NCBI GenBank assembly: GCA_041940305.1
Contig: JBGTSJ010000016.1
Coordinates: 85,009-149,008 of the forward strand
Source of the DNA: JBGTSJ01 sp041940305
GTDB lineage: Bacteria > Planctomycetota > Planctomycetia > Planctomycetales > Planctomycetaceae
Reading direction: 5' to 3'
DNA length: 64,000 bases
Shown piece by piece: positions 35,991-45,500 of the stretch. Numbering within the stretch: position 1 is the first letter of the stretch; every line of letters starts with the position of its first letter. The notes beneath the pieces were generated by a model. That model saw nothing but the letters and a program-made list of their open reading frames with translations. It ran no database searches and was not told the origin of the DNA. The translations under genes and the position numbers were made by a program.

Positions 35991-36265
35991 AACCGCGCCT
36001 ACAGATGACCCGCATCTTCGAGAGGCAGGTAACCACGGAATACACGGAAACGCTGCTGGTGCGTAGCCTGGAGTCGAGCAATGAAGTTCCGCCAAAACCT
36101 CTGTAGCCAGCCTCTGTGAGGCCGGGCGAGCGGGTGAAAGCTCGACGAGCCGGCTGGTTCGGACGGGGTCACAGACCCCGTCTACAGGTTTTGACGGAGG
36201 TTCATCTCAATACGCGGCCGCCGAACCTTGACCGCAATCGTCGGAGACGGACAATCCCCGACGTG
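35962..36265. other. repeat-rich spacer before the alcohol dehydrogenase gene
   Basis: 304 bp, no gene. Left to right: the rest of repeat copy 2; the low-complexity motif AACCACGGAATACACGGAAA (36031-36050); a perfect 8-bp inverted repeat GACGGGGT/ACCCCGTC with loop CACAG (36162-36182); and a possible promoter (36228-36255). Confidence 0.6.
36228..36255 (+). promoter_or_regulatory. possible promoter of the alcohol dehydrogenase-kinase pair
   Basis: TTGACC (36228-36233), 16-bp spacer, GACAAT (36250-36255). The start of transcription would fall about 4 nt before the ATG at 36266, giving an almost leaderless mRNA. This agrees with the absence of a Shine-Dalgarno. Confidence 0.4.
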
Positions 36266-37435
36266 ATGCAATACAACCTGCTGCTGCCGCGTCGCGTTGT
36301 GTTCGGCTGGGGCCGGCGACGTGAACTGGGAACGCTCTCCGCCGGGATCGGACGCCGGGCGTTTGTCGTCGCCGGATCGCAGACTCTGGAGTCCACGGGA
36401 CGACTGGCCGAAATCACGAGCCTGTTGAGTGACGCGGGACTGGAGTGGACGCGGATCGAGTGCGTTCGCGGCGAGCCGGACATTGCGGGAGTCGACGCGG
36501 CTGCCGGACAACTCCGCGAGCACGCTCCCGGCGACGGGGACGTCGTCGTCGCGGTGGGGGGCGGTTCGGCGCTTGATCTGGGGAAGGCCTTAGCGGCGCT
36601 CGCGACGAATCCGCAGATCAGGTCGGTCCGCGACGGCCTTGAGGGAATCGGCACTGGAGCGACGGTGTCGCAGACTCCCCTGCCCGTGATTGCTGTTCCC
36701 ACGACAGCCGGCACCGGCAGCGAAGCGACGAAGAACGCCGTCATCTCGTGCGCGGATCCTCCGGTCAAGAAGAGCCTGCGATCGGATGCACTGGTGCCCA
36801 GCCTGGTGCTGATCGATCCGGAACTGACGGTGTCGAATTCGCCGGCGGTGACGGCCCATTCGGGCATGGACGCGGTGACGCAGCTGATTGAGAGTTACAT
36901 CTCGTCGCGCGCTCAACCGGTAACGCGGGCGCTCTGCGTCGAGGGTCTTGCGTCGGCACTCTGCTCCCTGCCGCGGGCATACCGGGACGGAACGGACCGG
37001 GAGGCCCGGGAGGGGATGTCGCACGCTGCGTTCCTTTCGGGAGTGGCGCTGGCGAATTCCGGACTGGGGATCGCGCATGGCGTCGCAGCGGCACTGGGGG
37101 CGCATTGCGACATCCCGCACGGCCTGGCGTGCGCGGTGATGCTGCCGGTTGCGTTGCAGTTGAATCGCGACGTGGCCCGCAGCGATCTGGCACAACTGGC
37201 GCGACTGGTGCTGCGTACGGGGGACTCGGTCGAGCCGGAGGCCGTGGAGCTTCTGATTGCGCGGGTCGCTGAGATTGCCGGGGCAGTCGGGATTCCGCCG
37301 CGGTTGTCGGACGTGGGAGTGCGGCGGGAACAGATCCCGTCGCTCGTGACGGGTTCGCGGGGGAACAGCCGCAACGCGAATCCGCGCGCCATCCCCGATG
37401 AGGAACTGCAGGCTGCACTGGAGGCCGCCCTATGA
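36266..37435 (+). CDS. iron-containing alcohol dehydrogenase
   Basis: NAD(P)-dependent dehydrogenase of the group III family, 389 residues. GGGSALDLGKA is the cofactor motif and PTTAGTGSEATKNAV the conserved core. The metal site is complete: Asp in LIDPEL region, His in TAHSGMDAVTQLIES, and the His pair in GIAHGVAAALGAHCDIPHG. The ATGA overlap with the following kinase suggests one pathway, e.g. oxidation/reduction of a small polyol or aldehyde that is then phosphorylated. Start ATG 36266 is the first in the conserved region. Confidence 0.92.
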   Translation: MQYNLLLPRRVVFGWGRRRELGTLSAGIGRRAFVVAGSQTLESTGRLAEITSLLSDAGLEWTRIECVRGEPDIAGVDAAAGQLREHAPGDGDVVVAVGGGSALDLGKALAALATNPQIRSVRDGLEGIGTGATVSQTPLPVIAVPTTAGTGSEATKNAVISCADPPVKKSLRSDALVPSLVLIDPELTVSNSPAVTAHSGMDAVTQLIESYISSRAQPVTRALCVEGLASALCSLPRAYRDGTDREAREGMSHAAFLSGVALANSGLGIAHGVAAALGAHCDIPHGLACAVMLPVALQLNRDVARSDLAQLARLVLRTGDSVEPEAVELLIARVAEIAGAVGIPPRLSDVGVRREQIPSLVTGSRGNSRNANPRAIPDEELQAALEAAL

Positions 37436-38343
37436 TCGTCGCGGCGGGACTGACGCCCGCGTGGCAGCAGATCGTCGAGTTCGATTCGTTCGAGCCCGGG
37501 GGGGTGAACCGTGCGCGGGCGGTGCACTGGTGCGCATCGGGGAAGGTGCTCAATGTGGGTCTGGCGCTGCACGCGCTGGGAGCCGCGTCCCGGACGGTCG
37601 CCGTGAGGGGCGGTGCGACCGGGGAGGCGATGGCGGCGGAATTGACGTCCCACGGAGCGGCGGCCGAGTGGGTGCATTCCGCCGTGGCGACGCGCGTCTG
37701 CACGACGATCCTCGATCGCACCTCCGGCGAGACGACCGAGCTGGTGGAGAACGCGGCTGCGCTGGGAGTTGAGACGCTGGATGAGTTCGCGGAGACGTTC
37801 AGCGCCGCATGCAAGGACGCGGACCTCGCGATCCTGACCGGCTCGCTTCCCGAGGGGACGCCGGCGGACTACTACCGTCGTCTGGTGCAGCGGGTCGGCT
37901 GCCGGACGATTCTGGACGTTCGCGGTCCGGAACTCCTGCATGTGCTCGATCTGCGACCGTCGGTCGTCAAACCGAACCGGCACGAACTGGAGGCGACGGT
38001 TCGCCGCACACTCGACGCGGAAACCGACTTGCTGCAGGCGATGCGGGAGCTGAACCGGCGGGGGGCCGAGTGGGTGGTGGTGACGGATGGTCCGCGACAA
38101 GTGCTGGCGACGTCGGAGGAGCAGACGCTGCGGCTGCGCCCGTGTGCGGTGGATGCAGTCAATCCCATCGCGTGCGGCGACTGTCTGGCCGCAGGGCTGG
38201 CCGTCGGAATCTCGGAAGGACGGCCGATGGACGAGTCGCTGCGATTCGGGATCGCCGCGGCGGCGAATAATGCCGAGCACTTGCTGCCGGCCCGCTTGTC
38301 GAGAGAGAGAATCGGCGAGTTAGAGCGTCGTATCCAGGTGTGA
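37432..38343 (+). CDS. PfkB-family sugar kinase (1-phosphofructokinase-like)
   Basis: 303 residues. The N-terminal pattern TPAWQQIVEFDSF and GGVNRARAVHWCASGKVLNVGLAL follow the FruK/LacC branch. TGSLPEGTPADYY and KPNRHELEA are conserved. The catalytic motif reads NPIACGDCLAAGLAVG; the Asp base is kept but GAGD has become ACGD, with Cys flanking. Overlaps the dehydrogenase by ATGA. Its last 24 bp overlap the convergent gene at 38320. Substrate not determined. Confidence 0.88.
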   Translation: MIVAAGLTPAWQQIVEFDSFEPGGVNRARAVHWCASGKVLNVGLALHALGAASRTVAVRGGATGEAMAAELTSHGAAAEWVHSAVATRVCTTILDRTSGETTELVENAAALGVETLDEFAETFSAACKDADLAILTGSLPEGTPADYYRRLVQRVGCRTILDVRGPELLHVLDLRPSVVKPNRHELEATVRRTLDAETDLLQAMRELNRRGAEWVVVTDGPRQVLATSEEQTLRLRPCAVDAVNPIACGDCLAAGLAVGISEGRPMDESLRFGIAAAANNAEHLLPARLSRERIGELERRIQV

Positions 38344-39984
38344 CGTGATCCGGTTCATCAGTTCCCGCAGCGTTTCGGCCGGGTAGAGGCAGTAGGCGTA
38401 TTCCCGGCTCTGCAGGAGCGATTGGGCCGCCAACTGCTGTTCGGTTTTCGCCAATTCAAGGGAAAGCCGTTCGCGTTCGCCCGCTGATTCGGCCGCCAGA
38501 GCCTGTTCGACCTCTCGGAGACGGCGATATCGCAGCCGGTTTTCGGCCCGTCGCGCCTGACGTTGTCGTTTCGTCAGTCCAGATTTTGGTGCGGCCTGCT
38601 GGAGCGCGACGAGTTCCTGCTTCCGGGCGATGAGCGATTCGTCTGCCGCTCCATGGCGCTCGGCGTTGAACTGCAGATCGCGGAGACGGCGCCGCAGTGA
38701 TCGGACGTCGTCCTGCGTCACCGAAGGAATTCCCTGGATGGGTAACTGCAAAGTGGCGGTGGCCATCTGGAACGGGGGCGGCGCGATGCCGAAGAAGCGG
38801 GAGATGATGCGGTCGGTCATCTCGTCGTACTTCGCGCCGCCGATGCCGTGCACGAAGTGATCTCCCAGGCAGAGCCGGGTGAAGAGAGTGGTGGTGAGGG
38901 CGCGCGTGCGGAAGCGGACCCCCTGTGCGGCCAATTCCTGCAGACCCTCTACGGCGCAACAGGCGTCCATTTCGGGAGTGAGGCGAAGCCGGGTGATTTC
39001 GTCGCTGCCGTCGGAGAGCAACAGTTCCTTTGGCATCTGACGGGCAAAGACCTGGCGGCGGCGGTGATCTCCGTCACGCCAGACCCAGAACGGCGCTTCG
39101 AGCCAGCCGTCCCGCTCTGAGAGTTCGGGCACCGGATGTGAGCGGCTGCGGACCCGGTTCGCGAGCCGGTATTCTTCCAGTACGGTGTTGTAAGTGTCGT
39201 GGAACCTGGGGAGCTGCGCCAGCAGATGGCTGGCGAACCACAGGAAGGGGGGCTGCGCGCAGAGCAGGCTGACAGGCAGTTCCAGATTCGCGAGGCCCCA
39301 GCGCCGCTCCTGGCGGTGACGTGCGGCGACCAGGGCCACCGCCGGCGAGCGTCCGTCCTCGACGGCCTGCACCGCGTCGGGCCAGATTGCGGAGACCAGC
39401 GGATCGATGCCCCAGTGCCGCATCTCTTCAGCCAGCCGGGCGCCGAGAGATCGGAACAGCTCGGCATTCTGCAGGCCGACATCTTCCCAGGGCTGGGCGG
39501 CGTGCGGCGCGTCCCAGGGAACGGATTGCAGCCGCGGCGCAGCGACGTCTCCCGCGGGGACGCTGACGGACGCTCCAAAGAGCGTGTCGTTATCGACGAC
39601 CAGATTGACGGCGGTTCCGCCGGTGCGCGAAGCATACGCGGCGATCAGGAAGTTCTTGACCCACACTCCCGGATGAAACAAAGCCGGCTGATGTCCTCCC
39701 AGAAAGATCGGCCGGTTGTTCTCGGGCGGGGCGATGTCCTGTCCGCTGATGTCGGACGTGAACTCGGCCGCGGCGGTGAGGCAGGATTTTCGAGTCCACT
39801 CTCGCAGCGCGGAGAGTGTCCGTCCCTGCAGACGGACTGTGGCTGCGTCAAGGCGCATCTGAGTGGAGGCGGCGTCCGCCAGTGCAGACTGCGGCGACGG
39901 TTCGATGAGGGCTGCGCCGTTCCCGCGCGGAGCGCGGAACGCCAGCGGCGTCCATTCGGGTTCCTCGCGACGCGATGCGGGCAT
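38320..39984 (-). CDS. large protein with BshC-like layout (putative cysteine-adding or ligase-type enzyme)
   Basis: 554 residues, ATG 39984 with TGGAG 8 nt upstream; an ATG at 40020, 2 nt after the upstream stop, is an alternative. The layout follows BshC of bacillithiol synthesis. FLGGHQPALFHPGVWVKNFL matches the place of the BshC GGQQ/TGQQ motif. NLVVDNDTLFGASVSVP stands for its VAGEDHDLDEI. RALTTTLFTRLCLGDHFVHG then GGAKYDEMTDRIISRFFGIA and PPPFQ stand for the TRPLMQEF...GPGE...PP region. A C-terminal coiled coil (about 440-525) ends with YCLYPAETLRELM. Similarity was judged by eye against remembered BshC; true function is unproven. It follows a GT2 gene. Confidence 0.6.
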   Translation of the reverse strand: MPASRREEPEWTPLAFRAPRGNGAALIEPSPQSALADAASTQMRLDAATVRLQGRTLSALREWTRKSCLTAAAEFTSDISGQDIAPPENNRPIFLGGHQPALFHPGVWVKNFLIAAYASRTGGTAVNLVVDNDTLFGASVSVPAGDVAAPRLQSVPWDAPHAAQPWEDVGLQNAELFRSLGARLAEEMRHWGIDPLVSAIWPDAVQAVEDGRSPAVALVAARHRQERRWGLANLELPVSLLCAQPPFLWFASHLLAQLPRFHDTYNTVLEEYRLANRVRSRSHPVPELSERDGWLEAPFWVWRDGDHRRRQVFARQMPKELLLSDGSDEITRLRLTPEMDACCAVEGLQELAAQGVRFRTRALTTTLFTRLCLGDHFVHGIGGAKYDEMTDRIISRFFGIAPPPFQMATATLQLPIQGIPSVTQDDVRSLRRRLRDLQFNAERHGAADESLIARKQELVALQQAAPKSGLTKRQRQARRAENRLRYRRLREVEQALAAESAGERERLSLELAKTEQQLAAQSLLQSREYAYCLYPAETLRELMNRITSHLDTTL

Positions 39985-40022
39985 CAGGGCAGCTCCATCC
40001 GGACGTGGCGGCGCGGGCATGG

Positions 40023-40769
40023 TCAGGAGAGGGCCAGCGCCTCGCCGCCGCACTCGACGGACTGAGCATGCATCTCGCGGCGGATGACGTCCTGGTAGTG
40101 CGCCAGGCGGCGCCGGGCATCATCGAGCGATCCGCCAAAGGAGCGTTTCTCATCGAGGTACACGCGCGGCACGGCGAACTCGACGATCTTCATGCCGTGG
40201 CGGACGGCCTGCACCCACAACTGCAGCGGCATGGCGTAGCCGAGGTCCGTGATGTCGAAGCGGGCGAGAGCGGCGGCGCGATACGCCTTGAACCCGCAGA
40301 ACGTATCGGTGAGGTTCAGGCCGAAGCAGTGGTTGATCTGCCGGGTGATCTGCATGTTGATCCGCCGGCGGTCCTCGGGGGCGAGGTTGTCTCCCGCGAA
40401 GTCCTTGAGATAACGGCTGCCGGAAACGATATCGACCGGATTGTCCGCGGCGGCGAAGAGGGTATCTACGATTTCGGGAATCAACCGGGGCTCGTGCTGA
40501 CCGTCGCAGTCGATGGTGACGAGGGCGTCGTAGCCGTGCTGGAGGGTGTATTCGAAGGCGGTCCGGAGGGCGGCCCCGTACCCCTGGTTCGAGGAATGCC
40601 GCGTCACGGCGATTCCCTCGGTCTCGGCGAGGAGATGCGGGGTGCGGTCGGTGGAGCCGTCGTCTACGACGAGGACGTGCGGGCTGTAGCGTTTGACTTC
40701 ACGGAGGACGTCAGCGAGGTGGGATTCCTCGTTGTACACCGGCAAAGCCGTGAGAAAGTTGCTGATCAT
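40023..40769 (-). CDS. GT2 family glycosyltransferase (dolichol-phosphate mannosyltransferase-like)
   Basis: 248 residues, AAGGA 5 nt before the ATG. GT-A fold with LPVYNEESHLADVL, VVDDGSTDRT (nucleotide-sugar Asp), NQGYGAALRTAF, IDCDGQHEP (DxD-type metal site) and GSRY. It has no membrane tail, unlike many polyprenyl-phosphate glycosyltransferases. It could make the lipid-linked sugar for the GT-C enzyme at 34663. It heads a two-gene unit with the BshC-like protein. Confidence 0.9.
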   Translation of the reverse strand: MISNFLTALPVYNEESHLADVLREVKRYSPHVLVVDDGSTDRTPHLLAETEGIAVTRHSSNQGYGAALRTAFEYTLQHGYDALVTIDCDGQHEPRLIPEIVDTLFAAADNPVDIVSGSRYLKDFAGDNLAPEDRRRINMQITRQINHCFGLNLTDTFCGFKAYRAAALARFDITDLGYAMPLQLWVQAVRHGMKIVEFAVPRVYLDEKRSFGGSLDDARRRLAHYQDVIRREMHAQSVECGGEALALS

Positions 40770-40904
40770 GGCAGTCCTTGAACCATCCTGCTTCGCGGCG
40801 CCCGGCGGGGGTGGAAGCGAGCGACGGGTTCATTCTAGACCCGGCTGTCACTCCGTCAAATCGTGGTGCCGAGCGGTATGGGAGGGAGTTTCTGTAAAAC
40901 CGTG

Positions 40905-40973
40905 GTGGTCCCTGTGTTCGCCCTATTCTGCAGGGAGGCCAGCGGCGGCACAGAGGACTGTGCCGGCGACAAT
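40905..40973 (+). repeat. 69-nt dispersed repeat, copy 3
   Basis: Best copy. Contains the perfect small hairpin GGCACAGAGGACTGTGCC (stem GGCACA/TGTGCC, loop GAGGAC). Intergenic, on the strand of sodA. Confidence 0.75.
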
Positions 40974-41124
40974 CCGCATTGTCTGCCTCCGCGACGATCC
41001 TCGTTGCTCGAACTGGACAGGACATACTCTCGTCGGGGCCTTGCAGCCACTCGTGGCCCACCGGCTCAGGAGATCCCCGACGCTGTCCCGAGGTCGGCAA
41101 CGCATGAAATCGAGGTGAGCACGG

Positions 41125-41152
41125 TTGTGACCGGAAGACGACGACCTAGAAT
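41125..41152 (+). promoter_or_regulatory. candidate promoter of sodA
   Basis: TTGTGA (41125-41130), 16-bp spacer, TAGAAT (41147-41152). Spacer length and -10 are the same as in the mcsA promoter at 63789. Leader of about 70 nt. Confidence 0.52.
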
Positions 41153-41227
41153 GCGGGTCGGTATCCGGGAATCCATCGAGCCGCTGCCGAGTCGCGCGGC
41201 TGTCAGTCAATCAGGAGAAGACACGCC

Positions 41228-41836
<609 letters not shown>

Positions 41837-41865
41837 GACTGTTCGCGGCCCTGTCGACGAGACGC

Positions 41866-41897
41866 AACCCCGGCGCCTATGCGGCGCCGGGGTTTTT
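41866..41897 (+). terminator. rho-independent terminator of sodA
   Basis: Perfect 12-bp stem AACCCCGGCGCC (41866-41877) / GGCGCCGGGGTT (41883-41894), loop of 5, followed by a T-run (41893-41897). Confidence 0.9.
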
Positions 41898-42241
41898 GTG
41901 TTTGGGATGTTGCGATTGGCCGCTCTGGTGTCAAAGCAGTTGAGATGGAGGCTCGACAACCGCTTGTCCTGGCTGACGCGACGGGCTACCGGCGCGGGGG
42001 GATGCACTTGTGATGTTCGGCGGCAGCGCTGATGTTGCCGAAACGCGACGCGGCATGTCATTTTGAGAATGACTTAAGAATGTGACCGCGACATTGGAAA
42101 CCGGGATGTATGTTTGCACTGGCGAATCGCGCAAAGGATCGGCGGTTCGAGTGCAGTTCCACGGTCCGATCGGACCATGCACCACCAGAGTCACGTCACA
42201 TCATTGGATTCCGATTCCGGATTTCAGCTGGAGGTCGCGTC
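41898..42241. other. intergenic region upstream of the small zinc-ribbon gene
   Basis: 344 bp. An inverted repeat GTCATT/AATGAC with loop TTGAG lies at 42057-42073 and could be an operator. A second palindrome GGTCCGATCGGACC lies near 42161-42174. GGAGG at 42230-42234 serves the next gene. No RNA gene recognised. Confidence 0.5.
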
Positions 42242-42472
42242 ATGAGTGCGTCACGTCGTGCGCAGTATTGCCGTCACTGTCAGTGCCATGCCATGTTCCG
42301 CTGGCAGGAGCCAAAACACCACGTCTATTCCGCGATGACCCTGGCCATGATTGGCACGGGGCTGCTGACCCCCACGGTGGGCCTGATCATGCTCGGGTTG
42401 TGGGCTCAGCGGATCTTCACGTCGCGTCGCTGGGCCTGCCCGCATTGCGCGCATGTGGCCGCTGCGGCCTGA
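42242..42472 (+). CDS. small membrane protein flanked by CxxC motifs
   Basis: 76 residues, GGAGG 7 nt before the ATG, so translation is likely although the gene is short. CRHCQCHAMF near the N-terminus and WACPHCAHV near the C-terminus bracket one or two hydrophobic segments (MTLAMIGTGLLTPTVGLIMLGLWA). The two halves could form one zinc-ribbon across a hairpin, or each bind metal with another subunit. No family recognised. It lies 91 bp before the large fusion gene. Confidence 0.65.
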   Translation: MSASRRAQYCRHCQCHAMFRWQEPKHHVYSAMTLAMIGTGLLTPTVGLIMLGLWAQRIFTSRRWACPHCAHVAAAA

Positions 42473-42563
42473 CCGATCATGCCCGCCGCCACGCAATTCC
42501 ATTCGTGGCGAGCCTGTGCACCTCCGGCTACGATGCGGCTGCACGCTCGAGCCGGAGGTTTTT

Positions 42564-45500
42564 ATGCACGTTGCCGTCCGCTTAGTCGCCGCACTGCTGG
42601 TTTGCGCTCCGTTCATGGACGCCGCGGCAGACGACGGGGAGGCGCCGTTTCGTTGCGGCGTTGCGAAGATCGACATCACGCCGGACACGCCGGTGCGGCT
42701 GTCCGGGTATGGGAACCGCGCTCAACCGTATGAGGGCGTGGATGAACGGCTGTTCGCGCGGGCGGTCGCTCTGCAGTCGGGCGAGGGACCGCCGATGGTG
42801 CTGGTGTCGGTGGACACAATCGGCTTTCCAGGCGTGCTGACGACGGAGATTCACAAAGCCGTCGAGGAATTGCATGGGCTGCCGCGGGCCAACCTGGCGG
42901 TGACGTTCACTCATTCGCACACGGCGCCGCATATCGGGCGCGGATTGAGCAATCTGTTCTCGACGCCGCTCAGCGACGACGAACGCTCGGCGACGGAAGC
43001 GTACACAGATCTGGTGCGTGACCGCGTGATCGAAGCGGTGAACGGAGCGCTGGAGTCGCTCGAACCGGCACGGCTGCATTACGCCGAGGGGGCCGCGCAT
43101 TTCGCGGTGAACCGCCGCGTGCTGCAGGACGGAGTGTGGACCGGGTTCGGAATCAATGCGCAGGGGCCGGTTGATCATTCGCTGCCGGTGCTCAAAGTGA
43201 CCGGGGCAAACGACGAACTGGTCGCCGTCCTGTTCAACTATGCGTGCCATTGCACGACGTTCGGCGGGGACTACAACCGGGTGAACGGCGACTGGGCGGG
43301 ATACGCGGCGTCTTACATTGAAGAGGCCCATGAGGGGGCGGTCGCACTGTCGACGATCGGCTGCGGGGCCGATGCCAATCCGGAGCGTGATTCGGCGCGG
43401 GCGCTGCAGATTGCGCAGGCCCAGGGCCGGGAGATCAGCGATGAGGTGGCGCGTCTGCTGAGCGGGGAAATGACGGAGATCACCGAGCCGGTCCGTGCGA
43501 CGTACGGCTTCGCGGGTCTGCCGATCGACCGGCCGTCGGTGGATGAGTTGCGCGGGCGGCTGAATGACAACTCGCCGCAGGTGCGGCGTCACGCCGAGCA
43601 CATGCTGGAGGTCCACGAGCGGATGGGGCGGCTCCCCGAGACCTATCCGATGCCCATTCAGGTGTGGCGCTTCGCCGATCAGTTTGCGATGGTGTTTCTG
43701 GGGGGCGAAGTGTGCGTCGATTACGCATTCCGCATCAAAGAGGAACTCGGCGGAGATGATGCGGACGCGGAGGCGCTCCCCGTGTGGGTCACGGCTTACG
43801 CGAATGACGTGTTCGGCTATGTCGCACCCGAGCGGATGCGATCGGAAGGGGGATATGAGGTCGACTTCTCGATGATCTACTATCTCCAACCGGGCCGCTG
43901 GTCGAGCGGCACGGAGGACGTGATCCTGCGGCGGGTGCACGAACTGTATGACGACCAGATCCCGCAGGGACCGTTGTCGCTGGAGGACTCGCTGGAGCAG
44001 TTCACGCTGCCGGACGGGCTGGCGATCGGCGTTGTGGCCGCGGAACCGCTGATTGCGGATCCGGTGAACTTCGCGGTCGGTCCGGACGGCCGGCTGTGGG
44101 TGGTGGAGATGGGAGATTATCCCCGCGGCGATCCGGCACACGAATCGAATTCGTGGGATCGGCGGCCCGCGCCGGCCGGGCGGATCCGTGTGTTGACGGA
44201 CGTTGACGGGGACGGGCGATATGACGAGGGCGTCACGTTCGTAGACGACCTCAACTACCCCACGGGCGTCTTCCCGTGGCGCGACGGGGCGCTCATCACC
44301 TGCGCACCGGACATCCTGTTTGCTCGCGACACCGACGGCGACGGGGCGGCGGACGAGCGCGAAGTGCTCTACACGGGGTTCGTCGAGTCCAATCCGCAGC
44401 ACCGGATCAACGGATTCTGTTACGGTCTGGATGGCTGGCTGTACCTGGGGAGCGGCGCCTCCAGCGGAGACATTACCTGTGTCAGGACGGGCGAGGTCGT
44501 GAATGTGTCGGGACGCGATTCGCGGATCCGGCCGGACGACGGGCTGCTGCAGGCCGAAAGCGGGGAGACGCAGTTCGGCCGCTGCCGGGACGACTGGGGG
44601 AACTGGTTCGGCAACAGCAACAGTCATCCGTTGTTCCAGTTCGTGATTTCGGACCGGTACCTGGGGCGGAATCCGTATGTGCCGTCGCCGCACCCCCGCG
44701 TGTTCCTGACCGATCCGCCGACCGCACCGCCGGTGTACCCGACGAGCCGGACGGTAGACCGGTTCAATGATCTGTTCGCCGAAGACCGGTTTACCTCGGC
44801 TTGCAGCCCGACCATCTTCCGTGATGCGACGCTCGGACCGGATGTGCAGGGAGCGGCGTTCGTGTGTGAACCGGTGCACAACCTCGTCAGCCGGCTGATG
44901 TTGTCGGGCGACGGGAACGTCATGCAGGCGCGGCGGCATCCGGATGAAGCGGCGTCCGAGTTCCTGGGCTCGCGCGATAACTGGTTTCGTCCAACGCGGC
45001 TGGCGACCGGTCCCGACGGCACGCTGTGGGTCGCGGATATGTACCGGATGGTCATCGAGCATCCGGAGTGGATTCCGGAAGCTTGGCAGGAGCGGCTCAA
45101 TCTGTATGCCGGCAATGACCGAGGACGGATCTACCGGGTCTACCGCAGCGACGAGGCTGAATCCGGATCGCGACCGCTCGCAATTCCCGACCTGACGCAA
45201 TTGCCCGATATGGACCTGGTGCTGCAACTGCGGAGCAGCAACGGCTGGCGGCGAGATACTGCGGAGCTGCTTCTGGTCCAGCGGGAGTCAATTACTCCGA
45301 ACGCCGAGTCAGCCCTGCGGCGTCTGCTGCGGGAACCGGATGCGCCGGCGCGGCTGCACGCCCTGTGCGTACTGGATCAGCGCGGGCTGCTGACCAGCGG
45401 CGAACTGGAGCTTCTGTTGAAGGACGAGCATGCGGGCGTAGTGAGGCAGGCGGTGACGATCAGCGAACAATGGCTGGACGAGCCTCCGATCCTGTCGGCG

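Larger units (their letters stand above)
40770..41227. other. divergent region GT2 / sodA with repeat copy 3
   Basis: 458 bp without a supported gene. It holds the third copy of the 69-nt element (40905-40973) and the promoter-like pair of sodA (41125-41152). The Shine-Dalgarno AGGAG precedes sodA at 41214-41218. Confidence 0.6.

Noticed and set aside
42120..42175. A GGTTCGAG stretch as a tRNA T-arm
   Set aside because: No matching acceptor, D or anticodon stems could be built around it.
42582..45227. 881-codon open frame on the complement of the fusion gene
   Set aside because: It mirrors the strongly supported plus-strand gene with high GC third positions; its translation is Arg/His-rich without domains.
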